Below, in pieces: positions 56,617-64,000 of a stretch of DNA of 64,000 nt; position 1 is the stretch's first letter; each line of letters begins with the position of its first letter. The translations under genes were made by a program, and so were the position numbers. Below the pieces are notes generated by a model, which saw only the letters and a program-made list of their open reading frames with translations, was not told where the DNA came from and made no database searches. Location: the NCBI GenBank assembly GCA_002869385.1, contig PKTB01000024.1:558001-622000 (forward strand), read 5' to 3'. Source of the DNA: Marinilabiliales bacterium. Its GTDB lineage: Bacteria; Bacteroidota; Bacteroidia; Bacteroidales; ML635J-15.

Positions 56617-57855
56617 ATGAAAAAGAAAGCACAGTTACTTGTTTTTGCAATACTTCTATCGCATTTCACATTTGCAGATATGGCCCCTTTGGCTATGATT
56701 CCAGGTGGAAGTCTAGTACCCGCAAATAATAATGAAATCCAAATGAAGTCAGAAGTCATTACAATCACTCTTTACCCTAATTATTATTTAGTCAAAGTAG
56801 ATTATATATTTAATAATCATGGAGATGCTCAAAAAGTAGCCATGGGGTTTCCATCGAAATCGTGGGAAACAGATTTAACTCCAACTGATTTTAAAGCATT
56901 TGATGGTGAAGAATCTATTTATATTTATCCTAGCGAAGGTAGCTGGGATTATACAGTTAAATCCAAGTATTTTCATGTGGATAATTGCGGTAGTGCTATT
57001 GACCAGTTTTTATGCTGTAATGTTGAATTTGAAAAGGGAGAAGAAAAACTTATAACTAACACATATAAGGCTGAATATGGAAAAGTTCACATTGAAGGAA
57101 ATTATGGTATATATGATCATTTATATTTCAATTACATTTTAAAAACCGGTAGTCTTTGGAAAGACTCTATTGAGTCTATTCAAGTTATCGTAAATTCTGA
57201 AAATGTGATAAAAGATTTCAAACTTGCGGAAGCTTATTTTCAAGACGAAATATATTCATTAACTAGTTTTGATACTACATATTATAATATTGACCCTATG
57301 TTCGACCTTGCTTTTCTTGTAAAAATAGCAAATACTATGGAGCCATACCGTACTTCATCAAATTTATTTCCTCAAGCGCAATATACCTATGAAAAAGACA
57401 ATCTTAATGACAGAAATTCAAAAACTGCATGGGTTGAAGGTGTTGGTGGATATGGAATTAACGAATATTTTGTTTATGAGACAACTATTGGAGTAAAATG
57501 GGGTGAAGATATAATTCAAGTAGATTCAATAGGAATAATAAATGGTTATGCTTTTAATGATACTATTTTTGCTGAAAATAGCAGAGTCAAAGCAATGAAA
57601 ATAAACTCAGGTTACCATTTTTATTATGATAATGACAATGGGACATATTTTAAATATTCGAATAATGATGTGATAATAGAGCTCAAAGACACTCAAGAAA
57701 TTCAATATTTTTTATTTGATCCTCCATTAAAAGCAAGTTATCTTGTATTTACAATTCAAGATGTATATAAAGGAACTAAATATGCTGATACTGCTATATC
57801 AGAAGTGCAAGTTTTTGGGGATGCAGAGTACAACAAACCGTATCATTTTGAGTAA
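56617..57855 (+). CDS. Exported protein with DUF4424-like and discoidin/NADase-type binding domains
   Basis: The product is 412 residues. The signal peptide is MKKKAQLLVFAILLSHFTFA. The N-terminal part (MAPLAMIPGGSLVPANNNEIQMKSEVITITLYPNYYLVKVDYIF, given here only by its first residues MAPLAMIPGG) resembles DUF4424. The C-terminal part (NDRNSKTAWVEGVGGYGINEYF, ISEVQVFGD) matches the NADase-type glycan-binding discoidin domain. Its role is probably surface binding; no catalytic residues are seen. Confidence 0.65.
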   Translation: MKKKAQLLVFAILLSHFTFADMAPLAMIPGGSLVPANNNEIQMKSEVITITLYPNYYLVKVDYIFNNHGDAQKVAMGFPSKSWETDLTPTDFKAFDGEESIYIYPSEGSWDYTVKSKYFHVDNCGSAIDQFLCCNVEFEKGEEKLITNTYKAEYGKVHIEGNYGIYDHLYFNYILKTGSLWKDSIESIQVIVNSENVIKDFKLAEAYFQDEIYSLTSFDTTYYNIDPMFDLAFLVKIANTMEPYRTSSNLFPQAQYTYEKDNLNDRNSKTAWVEGVGGYGINEYFVYETTIGVKWGEDIIQVDSIGIINGYAFNDTIFAENSRVKAMKINSGYHFYYDNDNGTYFKYSNNDVIIELKDTQEIQYFLFDPPLKASYLVFTIQDVYKGTKYADTAISEVQVFGDAEYNKPYHFE

Positions 57856-57866
57856 AAAAAAAAGAT

Positions 57867-57889
57867 TGTAGAAATACAACCCTTTTTAT
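57867..57889. terminator. Weak stem-loop between 57855 and 57982
   Basis: A short stem GATTGTA/TACAACC (with one mismatch) has A residues before and T residues after it, immediately after the stop at 57855. Confidence 0.45.
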
Positions 57890-57981
57890 AATATAATCTT
57901 ATTATTACTCTAATAATTTGTAGTATGAATCTTAACAGAGAGTTACGATAAACAAAAACCACTAAAATAAGTTACAACATT

Positions 57982-58218
57982 ATGAATGGAAAAATGAATA
58001 TTGGGGATATGATAATTATAGCAATCACTTTTATCTTGTTTGTGGTTGCATTATTCGTTAAAGGTCTTACAAAAGACATATTACTAGAAGCCGGAGTTTT
58101 GTTGGTTTCGATTAAAATAATTATAATGGCCAGAAAACAATCTGAAGTAAATCAGGATGTTCAAAGAAAACTTAATGAGATTATTAGGTTAGAAAATGAA
58201 GAAAAGGATTGCAAATAA
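57982..58218 (+). CDS. Small hypothetical protein with two hydrophobic segments
   Basis: The product is 78 residues. Two hydrophobic stretches (MIIIAITFILFVVALFV and ILLEAGVLLVSIKIIIMA) are followed by a charged tail (RKLNEIIRLENEEKDCK). I do not recognise the family. Good codon structure, a clean start and the stem-loop at its end support a real gene. Confidence 0.55.
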   Translation: MNGKMNIGDMIIIAITFILFVVALFVKGLTKDILLEAGVLLVSIKIIIMARKQSEVNQDVQRKLNEIIRLENEEKDCK

Positions 58219-58231
58219 ATTACAATCCTTT
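58203..58231 (+). terminator. Stem-loop terminator
   Basis: AAAGGATTG / CAATCCTTT (58203-58231) overlaps the end of the 57982-58218 gene. The downstream T run is short, so it may work for both converging genes. Confidence 0.55.
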
Positions 58232-58255
58232 AAACATATTAAAATCGCATTAACT

Positions 58256-58834
58256 CTAGTAGTTAGTCGCGTGAATTTCGAAATAAGCTTCGGGGTGTTT
58301 ACATGCAGGGCAGTTCTTTAATGCCTTTTTACCTTTGTGCACATAGCCACATTTACGACACATCCACTCAACCGGTTCTTCTTTTTCAAATACTTTATTA
58401 TTCTCAAGATTTTCAAGAAGTTTTATATATCTTTTTTCGTGTTCAGCTTCAACTTTTGCAATCATTTTAAATGATGTAGCAATTTCTTTAAAACCTTCTT
58501 CTTCAGCAATTTTTGCAAATTCAGGGTAAATTTCTGTCCACTCTTCGTTTTCACCCATTGCAGCAGCTTTTAAGTTTTCTGCAGTAGTTCCAATTTTTCC
58601 AGCTGGATACATTGCAGTAATTTCAAGACCTTCACCACTTTCGAGATACTTAAAAAATACTTTTGCATGCTGTTCTTCCTGAATTGCTGTTTGCATAAAT
58701 AGTTCAGCAATCTGCTCGTAGCCTTCTTTTTTAGCAACCTTTGCAAAGTAGGTATACCTATTTTTTGCTTGAGACTCTCCGGCAAATGATTTAAGTAAGT
58801 TCTTTTCAGTTTCTGTTCCTTTAATTGTACTCAT
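58256..58834 (-). CDS. rbr: Rubrerythrin
   Basis: The product is 192 residues from ATG 58834 (MSTIKGTETEKNLLKSFAGE), which matches the family's usual start; ATG 58846 is possible. The N-terminal four-helix diiron domain carries FAGESQAKNRYTYFA, EEQHAKVFF and KVEAEHEKRY; the C-terminal rubredoxin-like domain has CRKCGYVHKG and CPACKHPEAYF, four cysteines for iron. Rubrerythrin reduces hydrogen peroxide in anaerobes. It lies 37 bases after a flavin-binding protein gene and opposite ferritin, forming an iron/oxidative-stress cluster. Confidence 0.93.
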   Translation of the reverse strand: MSTIKGTETEKNLLKSFAGESQAKNRYTYFAKVAKKEGYEQIAELFMQTAIQEEQHAKVFFKYLESGEGLEITAMYPAGKIGTTAENLKAAAMGENEEWTEIYPEFAKIAEEEGFKEIATSFKMIAKVEAEHEKRYIKLLENLENNKVFEKEEPVEWMCRKCGYVHKGKKALKNCPACKHPEAYFEIHATNY

Positions 58835-58871
58835 AATTTGATTCATTTTTAAGTTTTATATTTAATTTAGT

Positions 58872-59333
58872 TTAGTAGCCTCTTCTAAATGCTGTAATAT
58901 TTTCTGGTTTTAAATAAAAGACATTTACATTTTCTATAGCAGGATTCGAATATTTAAAATCATCACGACCTGAATACTTTTTCATTATAACATTTAGAAT
59001 CCTTGCTTTTTCATCTTTATCTTCAACAAATATTATTGCACCTTCTGCTAAAACATATTTGAATTTCATTGAATATGAGCATGCTACATTTTCGTGTCTA
59101 ATATTTAGTAATTCGTCAGAATAAAATGATACACATACTTCTGGGTTTTTATTTAAAGCATCTATTTTTCTTCCAAAAGGAGCACCATGAAAATATATTA
59201 TTTCATCTTCATAGGCAAAGTTCATAGGAACACAATATGGCTTACCATTATCAATTAAAGATAAGGTGCAAACATCTGTAGAATCAATGATTGATTTAAT
59301 CCCTGCTTTATCAGTAATCTCAATTTTCTTCAT
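58872..59333 (-). CDS. Pyridoxamine 5'-phosphate oxidase-like flavin-binding protein
   Basis: The product is 153 residues. CTLSLIDNGKPYCVPMNFAYEDEIIYFHGA and the later KIDALNKNPEVCVSFY are typical of the NimA/PNPOx-like split-barrel family, which binds FMN or heme. Bacteroidota homologues include nitroimidazole reductases, but the substrate here cannot be named. It is directly upstream of rubrerythrin, probably in one operon. The segments quoted are shortened. Confidence 0.82.
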   Translation of the reverse strand: MKKIEITDKAGIKSIIDSTDVCTLSLIDNGKPYCVPMNFAYEDEIIYFHGAPFGRKIDALNKNPEVCVSFYSDELLNIRHENVACSYSMKFKYVLAEGAIIFVEDKDEKARILNVIMKKYSGRDDFKYSNPAIENVNVFYLKPENITAFRRGY

Positions 59334-59381
59334 AATAGAAAAAATATATATAATTGACGATAAAATTAAACATTTTATTTA

Positions 59382-59389
59382 TATTTTTG
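59382..59389 (+). promoter_or_regulatory. Predicted -7 box, TATTTTTG
   Basis: TAnnTTTG match 45 bases before the ferritin ATG. Confidence 0.5.
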
Positions 59390-59434
59390 TTAGAAAGATG
59401 AACATAAAATATTAACACTTAAAATTCAAAAACT

Positions 59435-59926
59435 ATGTTAAAACCAAAAGTAGAAAAAATCTTAAACGAACAAATTAAAAAAGAAGGTTACTCTTCGTTT
59501 TTATATTTATCAATGGCTAGTTGGGCTGAGAGTAAAGGAATGCCCGGAATAGCCCAATGGTTATTCGCTCAAGCTGAAGAAGAGAAAATGCACATGTTAA
59601 AATTCGTTGATTATATCAATGAGCGTGGCGGAAGAGCAATTATTCCAGCATTAGATAAAGCTCCTGAAAATTGGAAAGATGTTTTTGTTATATTTGATGA
59701 AGTTTTAGAACATGAAAAATATATCAGTGCGAGCATCAATGACATTTTAGCACTAGCTGTTAAAGAAAATGATTTTGCAACACAAAACTGGATTCAATGG
59801 TTTGTAACAGAGCAAGTTGAAGAAGAAAGCAGTGTTCAATTAGTTATTGACAAGCTAAACTTATTAGGAAAACATAATTTATATATGTTTGATCGAGACA
59901 TTATGGGTCTAAGAACTGCAGAATAA
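59435..59926 (+). CDS. ftnA: Ferritin
   Basis: The product is 163 residues, a non-heme bacterial ferritin that oxidises and stores iron in a 24-subunit shell. Ferroxidase residues are visible in NEQIKKEGYSSFLYLSMASW (Glu, Tyr), AEEEKMHMLKFVDYI (ExxH) and later EQVEEE. It has its own promoter and terminator and is divergent from the rubrerythrin operon. Confidence 0.94.
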   Translation: MLKPKVEKILNEQIKKEGYSSFLYLSMASWAESKGMPGIAQWLFAQAEEEKMHMLKFVDYINERGGRAIIPALDKAPENWKDVFVIFDEVLEHEKYISASINDILALAVKENDFATQNWIQWFVTEQVEEESSVQLVIDKLNLLGKHNLYMFDRDIMGLRTAE

Positions 59927-59940
59927 ATTAAAAATGTAAT

Positions 59941-59975
59941 AAAATAGCCTTGTAAATTGCAAGGCTATTTTTTAT
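59941..59975 (+). terminator. Rho-independent terminator
   Basis: A 12-base stem AAAATAGCCTTG/CAAGGCTATTTT (59941-59971) is followed by T residues, 15 bases after the ferritin stop. Confidence 0.85.
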
Positions 59976-60086
59976 TTAAATTATACTCAAATTAGACTGA
60001 AAAAGATAGATAATATAAATTATTATTCATATCTTTAGCGTGTAGTAAATTAGGAACATTTATTATTTAATTTTTATACTGGCTAT

Positions 60087-61517
60087 ATGATTTTTTCACC
60101 TGAACAATATAGGGTTAAGGATGAAAGGATGAAACCTTTTATCGATATAGAGGAGATTGAAGAGTTTCTTGCAGAAACTAAAAAACCTACCAAAGAAGAA
60201 GTTGAGAGAATAATTCAAAAATCTCTTAACAAACAACGATTAAACTTAAAAGAAACTGCGACATTAATAAATGCTGACACACCCGAATTAATTAAACAAA
60301 TAAAAGATGGTGCTAAAACCTTAAAAGAAAAGGTTTATGGCAACAGAATTGTTTTGTTTGCTCCTTTGTACATAGGGAATAAGTGTAAAAACAATTGTTT
60401 GTACTGTGGCTTTAGGTCATCAAATAAAGATGCCGAGCGCAAAACATTGTCTGACAATGAACTGATAAAAGAGATTGAAGCTCTTGAAGATAATGGACAA
60501 AAGCGATTAATCATAGTTTATGGTGAACATGATGCCTATAATCCTGAGTATATAGCTCATACTGTAAAAATTGCTTATGATGTAAAAAAAGGCAGAGGAG
60601 AGATAAGACGAGTAAACATTAATGCTGCCCCACTTGATATCGAAGGTTTTAGAACTGTGCAAAGATCAGGAATAGGGACATATCAGGTTTTTCAGGAAAC
60701 ATATCACAAACCAAGCTATCAAAAGTACCATATAGCTGGACCCAAAAAGGATTATGATTACAGACTTACATCTCTGGATAGAGCTCAAGAAGCTGGTTTA
60801 GACGATGTTGGGATTGGAGCTTTATTTGGACTTTATGACTGGAAGTTTGAGGTGATGGCTCTAGTAAGACATACAAATCACTTTGAGGCGTGTTATAATG
60901 TTGGACCACATACAATTTCATTTCCTAGAATAACGGATGCTTCTGGATCGAACATCACAGATGAATACATTGTTAATGATGAAGAGTTTGTGAGAATTAT
61001 TGCTATATTACGACTTGCAGTTCCTTATACAGGTTTGATTTTAACAGCTCGTGAAACAGCTGCAGTGCGTGATGAAGTTATAAGTTTTGGAGTTTCACAA
61101 ATTGATGGAGGTACAAAATTAGAGCTTGGCTCCTATGCTGCATCGCAAAATGAAGAACAAAATTTAAATAAAGAACAATTTGCAATTAATGACACAAGAT
61201 CATTAAGTGAAATTATAGAAGAGTTAATTGATAAGGAGTTTTTACCATCATTCTGCACAGCCTGTTACAGACTTGGCAGAACAGGTGAACATTTTATGGA
61301 ATTTAGTGTTCCAGGTTTTATAAAAAGATTTTGTACTACAAATGCAATATTAACTCTATCTGAGTATCTTGTTGATTATGCTAAACCTGAAATATCTGAA
61401 AAAGGTTGGAAGTTAATCGATAAAGAGCTGAGAAAACTTGATGACGAAAAGGTAATCAATCAAATTAAAGAGAAAATAGAGAAAATCAAAAACGGTGAAA
61501 GAGATTTATACTTCTAA
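60087..61517 (+). CDS. hydG: [FeFe]-hydrogenase H-cluster radical SAM maturase HydG
   Basis: The product is 476 residues. HydG splits tyrosine to supply CO and cyanide for the H-cluster. The radical SAM motif CKNNCLYCGF has Cys100, 104 and 107. A second cluster site near the C-terminus, CTACYRLGRTGEHFMEF (Cys390, 393), separates HydG from ThiH. HydE, HydF and the hydrogenase itself are outside the window. It is the first gene of a five-gene operon with gaps of only 1 to 7 bases. TATCTTTA at 60030-60037 is a near-consensus -7 box. Confidence 0.94.
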   Translation: MIFSPEQYRVKDERMKPFIDIEEIEEFLAETKKPTKEEVERIIQKSLNKQRLNLKETATLINADTPELIKQIKDGAKTLKEKVYGNRIVLFAPLYIGNKCKNNCLYCGFRSSNKDAERKTLSDNELIKEIEALEDNGQKRLIIVYGEHDAYNPEYIAHTVKIAYDVKKGRGEIRRVNINAAPLDIEGFRTVQRSGIGTYQVFQETYHKPSYQKYHIAGPKKDYDYRLTSLDRAQEAGLDDVGIGALFGLYDWKFEVMALVRHTNHFEACYNVGPHTISFPRITDASGSNITDEYIVNDEEFVRIIAILRLAVPYTGLILTARETAAVRDEVISFGVSQIDGGTKLELGSYAASQNEEQNLNKEQFAINDTRSLSEIIEELIDKEFLPSFCTACYRLGRTGEHFMEFSVPGFIKRFCTTNAILTLSEYLVDYAKPEISEKGWKLIDKELRKLDDEKVINQIKEKIEKIKNGERDLYF

Positions 61518-61519
61518 CT

Positions 61520-61780
61520 ATGAAAACAGAAATTAATTTAATATCAATAAAGGTTCTTGATAGAATTAAAGAAGCAGGGCGACTCCAACAAGCACTATCA
61601 AAATACAGTAGTCTGATAAACACTCGATTTGGTTATCATGAACTTAACGATTTAAAGTGTAGTAGAACCGGTTTAATAATATTGGAATTACGTGGAACAG
61701 ACAAAGAATCTCATGATTTTATTGAAAATTTACAAGAAATCGGGGGAATTATAGTTAAAGTAATGACATTTAAAAATTAA
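61520..61780 (+). CDS. TM1266-like iron-only hydrogenase system regulator (copy 1)
   Basis: The product is 86 residues, an ACT-like small protein (NLISIKVLDRIKEAGRLQQALSKYSSLINTRFGYH, quoted by its key part RLQQALSKYSSLI; RTGLIILELRG). Members of this family are encoded beside [FeFe] hydrogenase maturation genes and are annotated as putative regulators from context. The start is two bases after hydG. A second, diverged copy follows directly. Confidence 0.82.
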   Translation: MKTEINLISIKVLDRIKEAGRLQQALSKYSSLINTRFGYHELNDLKCSRTGLIILELRGTDKESHDFIENLQEIGGIIVKVMTFKN

Positions 61781-61783
61781 GAA

Positions 61784-62020
61784 ATGAGTTATAATATAAT
61801 TGGAATACTTGTAAGAAAACCCGAAGCTGGAAGCATCAAATTGCAAGAAGTATTGACCAGATATGGGAATGTTATCAGAAATCGTCTAGGCATCCATAGA
61901 GACGAAGTTGCCGGAGGCATAATCATTCTGGATATTTATGGTGACAATAATCAAAAAGAATTATTCTACAAAGAATTAGATAGTATCGATGGAATTGAAT
62001 ATAAACATATAAATCTGTAA
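61784..62020 (+). CDS. TM1266-like iron-only hydrogenase system regulator (copy 2)
   Basis: The product is 78 residues and closer to the family consensus: IIGILVRKPEAGSIKLQEVL, YGNVIRNRLGIHRDE, GGIIILDIYGD. It starts three bases after copy 1. The two copies share the same fold pattern but little exact identity, which suggests an old duplication and perhaps a heteromer. Confidence 0.85.
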   Translation: MSYNIIGILVRKPEAGSIKLQEVLTRYGNVIRNRLGIHRDEVAGGIIILDIYGDNNQKELFYKELDSIDGIEYKHINL

Positions 62021-62027
62021 ACTAAAA

Positions 62028-62456
62028 ATGACTAAAATCCTAGCAATTTCCGAAGCCAATGCAATAGCTTTTCACGCTATGGCATTAATCGCTAAATCGC
62101 AGATCTCGATTAATGCAAATGACATTGCAGAAATTACTAAATCTTCCAAACATCACACTTCAAAAGTACTCCAAAGGCTTGTTAAAGAAGGACTTCTAGG
62201 TTCTACTCGTGGCCCAAGTGGTGGTTTCTATTTAAAGCGTCCAGCAAAAGACATTCAATTAATTGAGATTCTTGAAGCAATTGAGGGCGAATTACAAGTT
62301 AACGAATGTCCTATTGATAATGATGTCTGTCCTTTTGGCAGCTGTATTATGGGTGGCATTTGCTACGATATTGGTGATACAATGTTAAAATATTTAAGGG
62401 ATAATGACCTTCAAAGTATCATTGATAATATTGACGCTGAACAAAAAATATTTTAA
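62028..62456 (+). CDS. Rrf2 family transcriptional regulator with four-cysteine cluster
   Basis: The product is 142 residues. The winged helix-turn-helix (ISINANDIAEITKSSKHHTSKVLQRLVKEG, key part SSKHHTSKVLQRLVKEG) and wing (STRGPSGGFYLKRPAKDI) are typical. Cys94, 101, 106 and 112 could bind an Fe-S cluster, as in IscR/RsrR-type sensors, so it may sense iron-sulfur or redox status for the hydrogenase operon. It starts seven bases after copy 2 of the TM1266-like genes. Confidence 0.88.
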   Translation: MTKILAISEANAIAFHAMALIAKSQISINANDIAEITKSSKHHTSKVLQRLVKEGLLGSTRGPSGGFYLKRPAKDIQLIEILEAIEGELQVNECPIDNDVCPFGSCIMGGICYDIGDTMLKYLRDNDLQSIIDNIDAEQKIF

Positions 62457-62457
62457 A

Positions 62458-62880
62458 ATGAAAATTTTAGCATTATCTGAGGCAAATATATTAAGCTTTC
62501 ATAGCATGGCATTGATTGCTGCTGCTGGTGAAGGTGGAATTAGTGCTCAAAAAATATCAGAACTAACTAATTGCTAAAGAAATCATTTATTCAAGGTTTT
62601 AGAAAATCTAGTTAGAGCTAATCTTGTTTATTCAACAAGAGGACCATTAGGTGGTTATCACTTAAAAAGACCTGCTAAAGATATTGTGCTTGTTGAAGTT
62701 TTTGAAGCTCTTAATGGAAAAGTTGATGAAGAAAACATTTGCGTTGGAAGAAATCGACATGAGGAGTCGTTTATTTTCTTTCAACAGTTATGTCAGGAAT
62801 TAACAGCAAGATATTTAACGTATTTAAAATCTACGAAAATATCAGATTTAGAACCTAAAGCAAGATTTTTACTTAAATAA
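62458..62880 (+). pseudogene. Rrf2 family regulator with one TAA
   Basis: The frame is 141 codons, paralogous to the preceding gene (one base apart). The matching N-terminus is MKILALSEANILSFHSMALI; the wing is STRGPLGGYHLKRPAKDI. TAA at codon 40 (62575-62577), in the recognition-helix region (ELTNCxRNHLFKVL), falls where the neighbour has Ser-Lys. The rest of the frame is open. The four-cysteine cluster is lost, with only one Cys remaining in that region, so even an intact protein would not bind a cluster in the same way. Confidence 0.82.
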
Positions 62881-62910
62881 AAAAGCTGTCGTAAATGACA
62901 GCTTTTTGTT
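62881..62910. terminator. Bidirectional rho-independent terminator
   Basis: A perfect 10-base stem AAAAGCTGTC/GACAGCTTTT (62881-62906) flanked by A and T runs ends the hydrogenase-maturation operon and the converging T9SS gene. Confidence 0.85.
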
Positions 62911-62913
62911 TTT

Positions 62914-64000
62914 CTATTTATATATTAACTTCTCAGTCTTTACCAACTTCCCCTCAACAAATAAATTACAAACATAAGCCCCCGGCTTCCATCCTTTTGT
63001 GGAAATAACTGTTGTTTCTCCTTTAACAGGAATAACATCTTTTAAATGCCCATTTAAACCTGCAATTTTTATCTTGGCATTTTTGTAATCTGGCAGATTG
63101 GTTTTAACCGTAAAATTATTACTGCTAGGATTTGGAAATACCTGCATTTCTATTTGCTCAAACTCCGGTATATCATTTCCAAGCTCAATGTAAATTGTTT
63201 TTTCTGCAGATTTTATACAGCCATCATGCGTTACCGTAACTTGAACATTATATTCCCCAACTTGTGTGTATGTATGCACAGGATCTTTTACATCCCCAGT
63301 TTGCGAATCGCCAAAGTTCCATTCCCATGTGTCTGCATAAGGATTATTATTGTATAGGTTTACATCAACTTCACCACCCTCAAGGTAAAAAGTGTCTGCA
63401 TAGCTATTAATTCGTGGTTTTAGATAATCGCAGCCATTGTCGGGCATATAAAGTTTTACAAGGCCTTTTGATCTGTGTGTGGGGTCAGGAGAAGAACCTC
63501 CCCAGTATGAGAACCCTCCCCCAATGTATAGTGTGTCGCGAAATACTTCAAGAGCGAAAATATTATCATTAAATGCTCCGCCGATACTATCCCAGGTTGC
63601 ACCGTTCCAACGAGTAATAAATATTCTATCTTCGGTCTCATTATCATAATATTTACCACAACCTGTAAAAAGATCCCCCCTGTATATTGCAGTAGCCTGG
63701 GGCCATATAGTCGTATGGCAATATTCTCCCGTATAATCCCATCCGAATCCGTCCCATATTGCAACGCCATAAGAGATACTGTCCCCGATCTGGTTAAATC
63801 CTCCGCATACATACAAAAAACTGTTTATGGTATCTGTTTTAAGTTCATAGACATTACCGTTGGGCTGATCTTCAAATACTTCCCACTCAGTATCTCCGAG
63901 AAATTTACGCAGGCCGTAATACCCGCCCCCGTAAAGTTCTCCATTAAGGCTTTCGACAGAACTTACCCATTGACCCCAATAGCCCATATTTATCCAATTG
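62914..64000 (-). CDS. T9SS type A sorted PKD protein (5' end outside window)
   Basis: At least 362 codons are present; the frame is still open at the window end, so the start is upstream. Kelch-like or delta-60-like repeats come first (LNGELYGGGYYGL, FLYVCGGFNQIGD, DTLYIGGGFSYWGG), then a PKD domain (WEWNFGDSQTGDVKDPVHTY, VQVTVTHDGC) and a type A sorting domain (MQVFPNPSSNNFTVKTN, LNGHLKDVIPVKG, ending KTEKLIYK). It is probably a surface-displayed or secreted protein. No enzyme active site is visible in the part seen. Confidence 0.82.
   Translation of the reverse strand, partial: NWINMGYWGQWVSSVESLNGELYGGGYYGLRKFLGDTEWEVFEDQPNGNVYELKTDTINSFLYVCGGFNQIGDSISYGVAIWDGFGWDYTGEYCHTTIWPQATAIYRGDLFTGCGKYYDNETEDRIFITRWNGATWDSIGGAFNDNIFALEVFRDTLYIGGGFSYWGGSSPDPTHRSKGLVKLYMPDNGCDYLKPRINSYADTFYLEGGEVDVNLYNNNPYADTWEWNFGDSQTGDVKDPVHTYTQVGEYNVQVTVTHDGCIKSAEKTIYIELGNDIPEFEQIEMQVFPNPSSNNFTVKTNLPDYKNAKIKIAGLNGHLKDVIPVKGETTVISTKGWKPGAYVCNLFVEGKLVKTEKLIYK

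Noticed and set aside
1..64000. Genetic code change with TAA or TAG read as glutamine
   Set aside because: TAA and TAG end most other genes at normal family lengths, the residues expected at the stops are not all Gln (Glu or Ser fit several), and one stop is TGA.

Overview
The window is a low-G+C stretch of a Bacteroidota (Bacteroidetes) chromosome, most likely from an anaerobic Bacteroidales/Marinilabiliales-type organism. The evidence is type IX secretion (T9SS) C-terminal sorting domains of types A and B, a PorP/SprF-like protein, two TonB-dependent receptors, TAnnTTTG promoter -7 boxes, and anaerobe markers (HydG for an [FeFe] hydrogenase, rubrerythrin, ferritin). I see no rRNA, tRNA, IS element, CRISPR array or prophage core genes.

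Layout. 1-8665: tandem surface proteins with YadA-like beta-roll repeats and a C-terminal endosialidase-type chaperone (one intact copy, two broken), plus a DUF1566-type protein and a small T9SS-sorted protein. 8796-16332: a lipoprotein and a minus-strand operon of M15D dipeptidase, aroB, aroA, aroC and an AddB-like nuclease. 16386-26832: dipeptidyl peptidase, TonB receptor plus LTA-synthase-like sulfatase, then phosphomutase, YjbQ, TetR and TPR genes. 26929-39283: a WD40-caspase protein, and two giant PKD adhesins flanking a PorP/SprF-like gene. 39688-42488: an MBOAT acyltransferase, a DltD-like transferase and a 40-residue membrane microprotein ending YIYLEF. 42473-51820: DUF3592, C69 dipeptidase, lgt, a four-helix-bundle gene inside repeats, and a putative uptake operon (TonB receptor, lipoprotein, polytopic protein, TiaS-like protein). 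51934-57855: PNGase F-like enzyme and polytopic glycosyltransferase-like proteins. 58256-62880: rubrerythrin, flavin-binding protein and ferritin, then an operon of hydG, two TM1266-like regulators and two Rrf2 regulators. 62914-end: a partial T9SS-sorted PKD protein.

Two observations stand out. First, twelve genes carry 16 in-frame premature stop codons in total (13 TAA, 2 TAG, 1 TGA), yet the reading frame on both sides is open and homologous, and I found no frameshift. Two further genes have ATA where the start ATG is expected. The affected genes include aroC and the MBOAT/DltD pair, so either the sequence carries substitution errors, or this is recent point-mutation decay, or stops are suppressed. 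Second, the MBOAT, DltD-like and microprotein trio looks like a Gram-negative version of the DltB-DltD-DltX acyl-shuttle system, with the shuttle motif on a free-standing microprotein.
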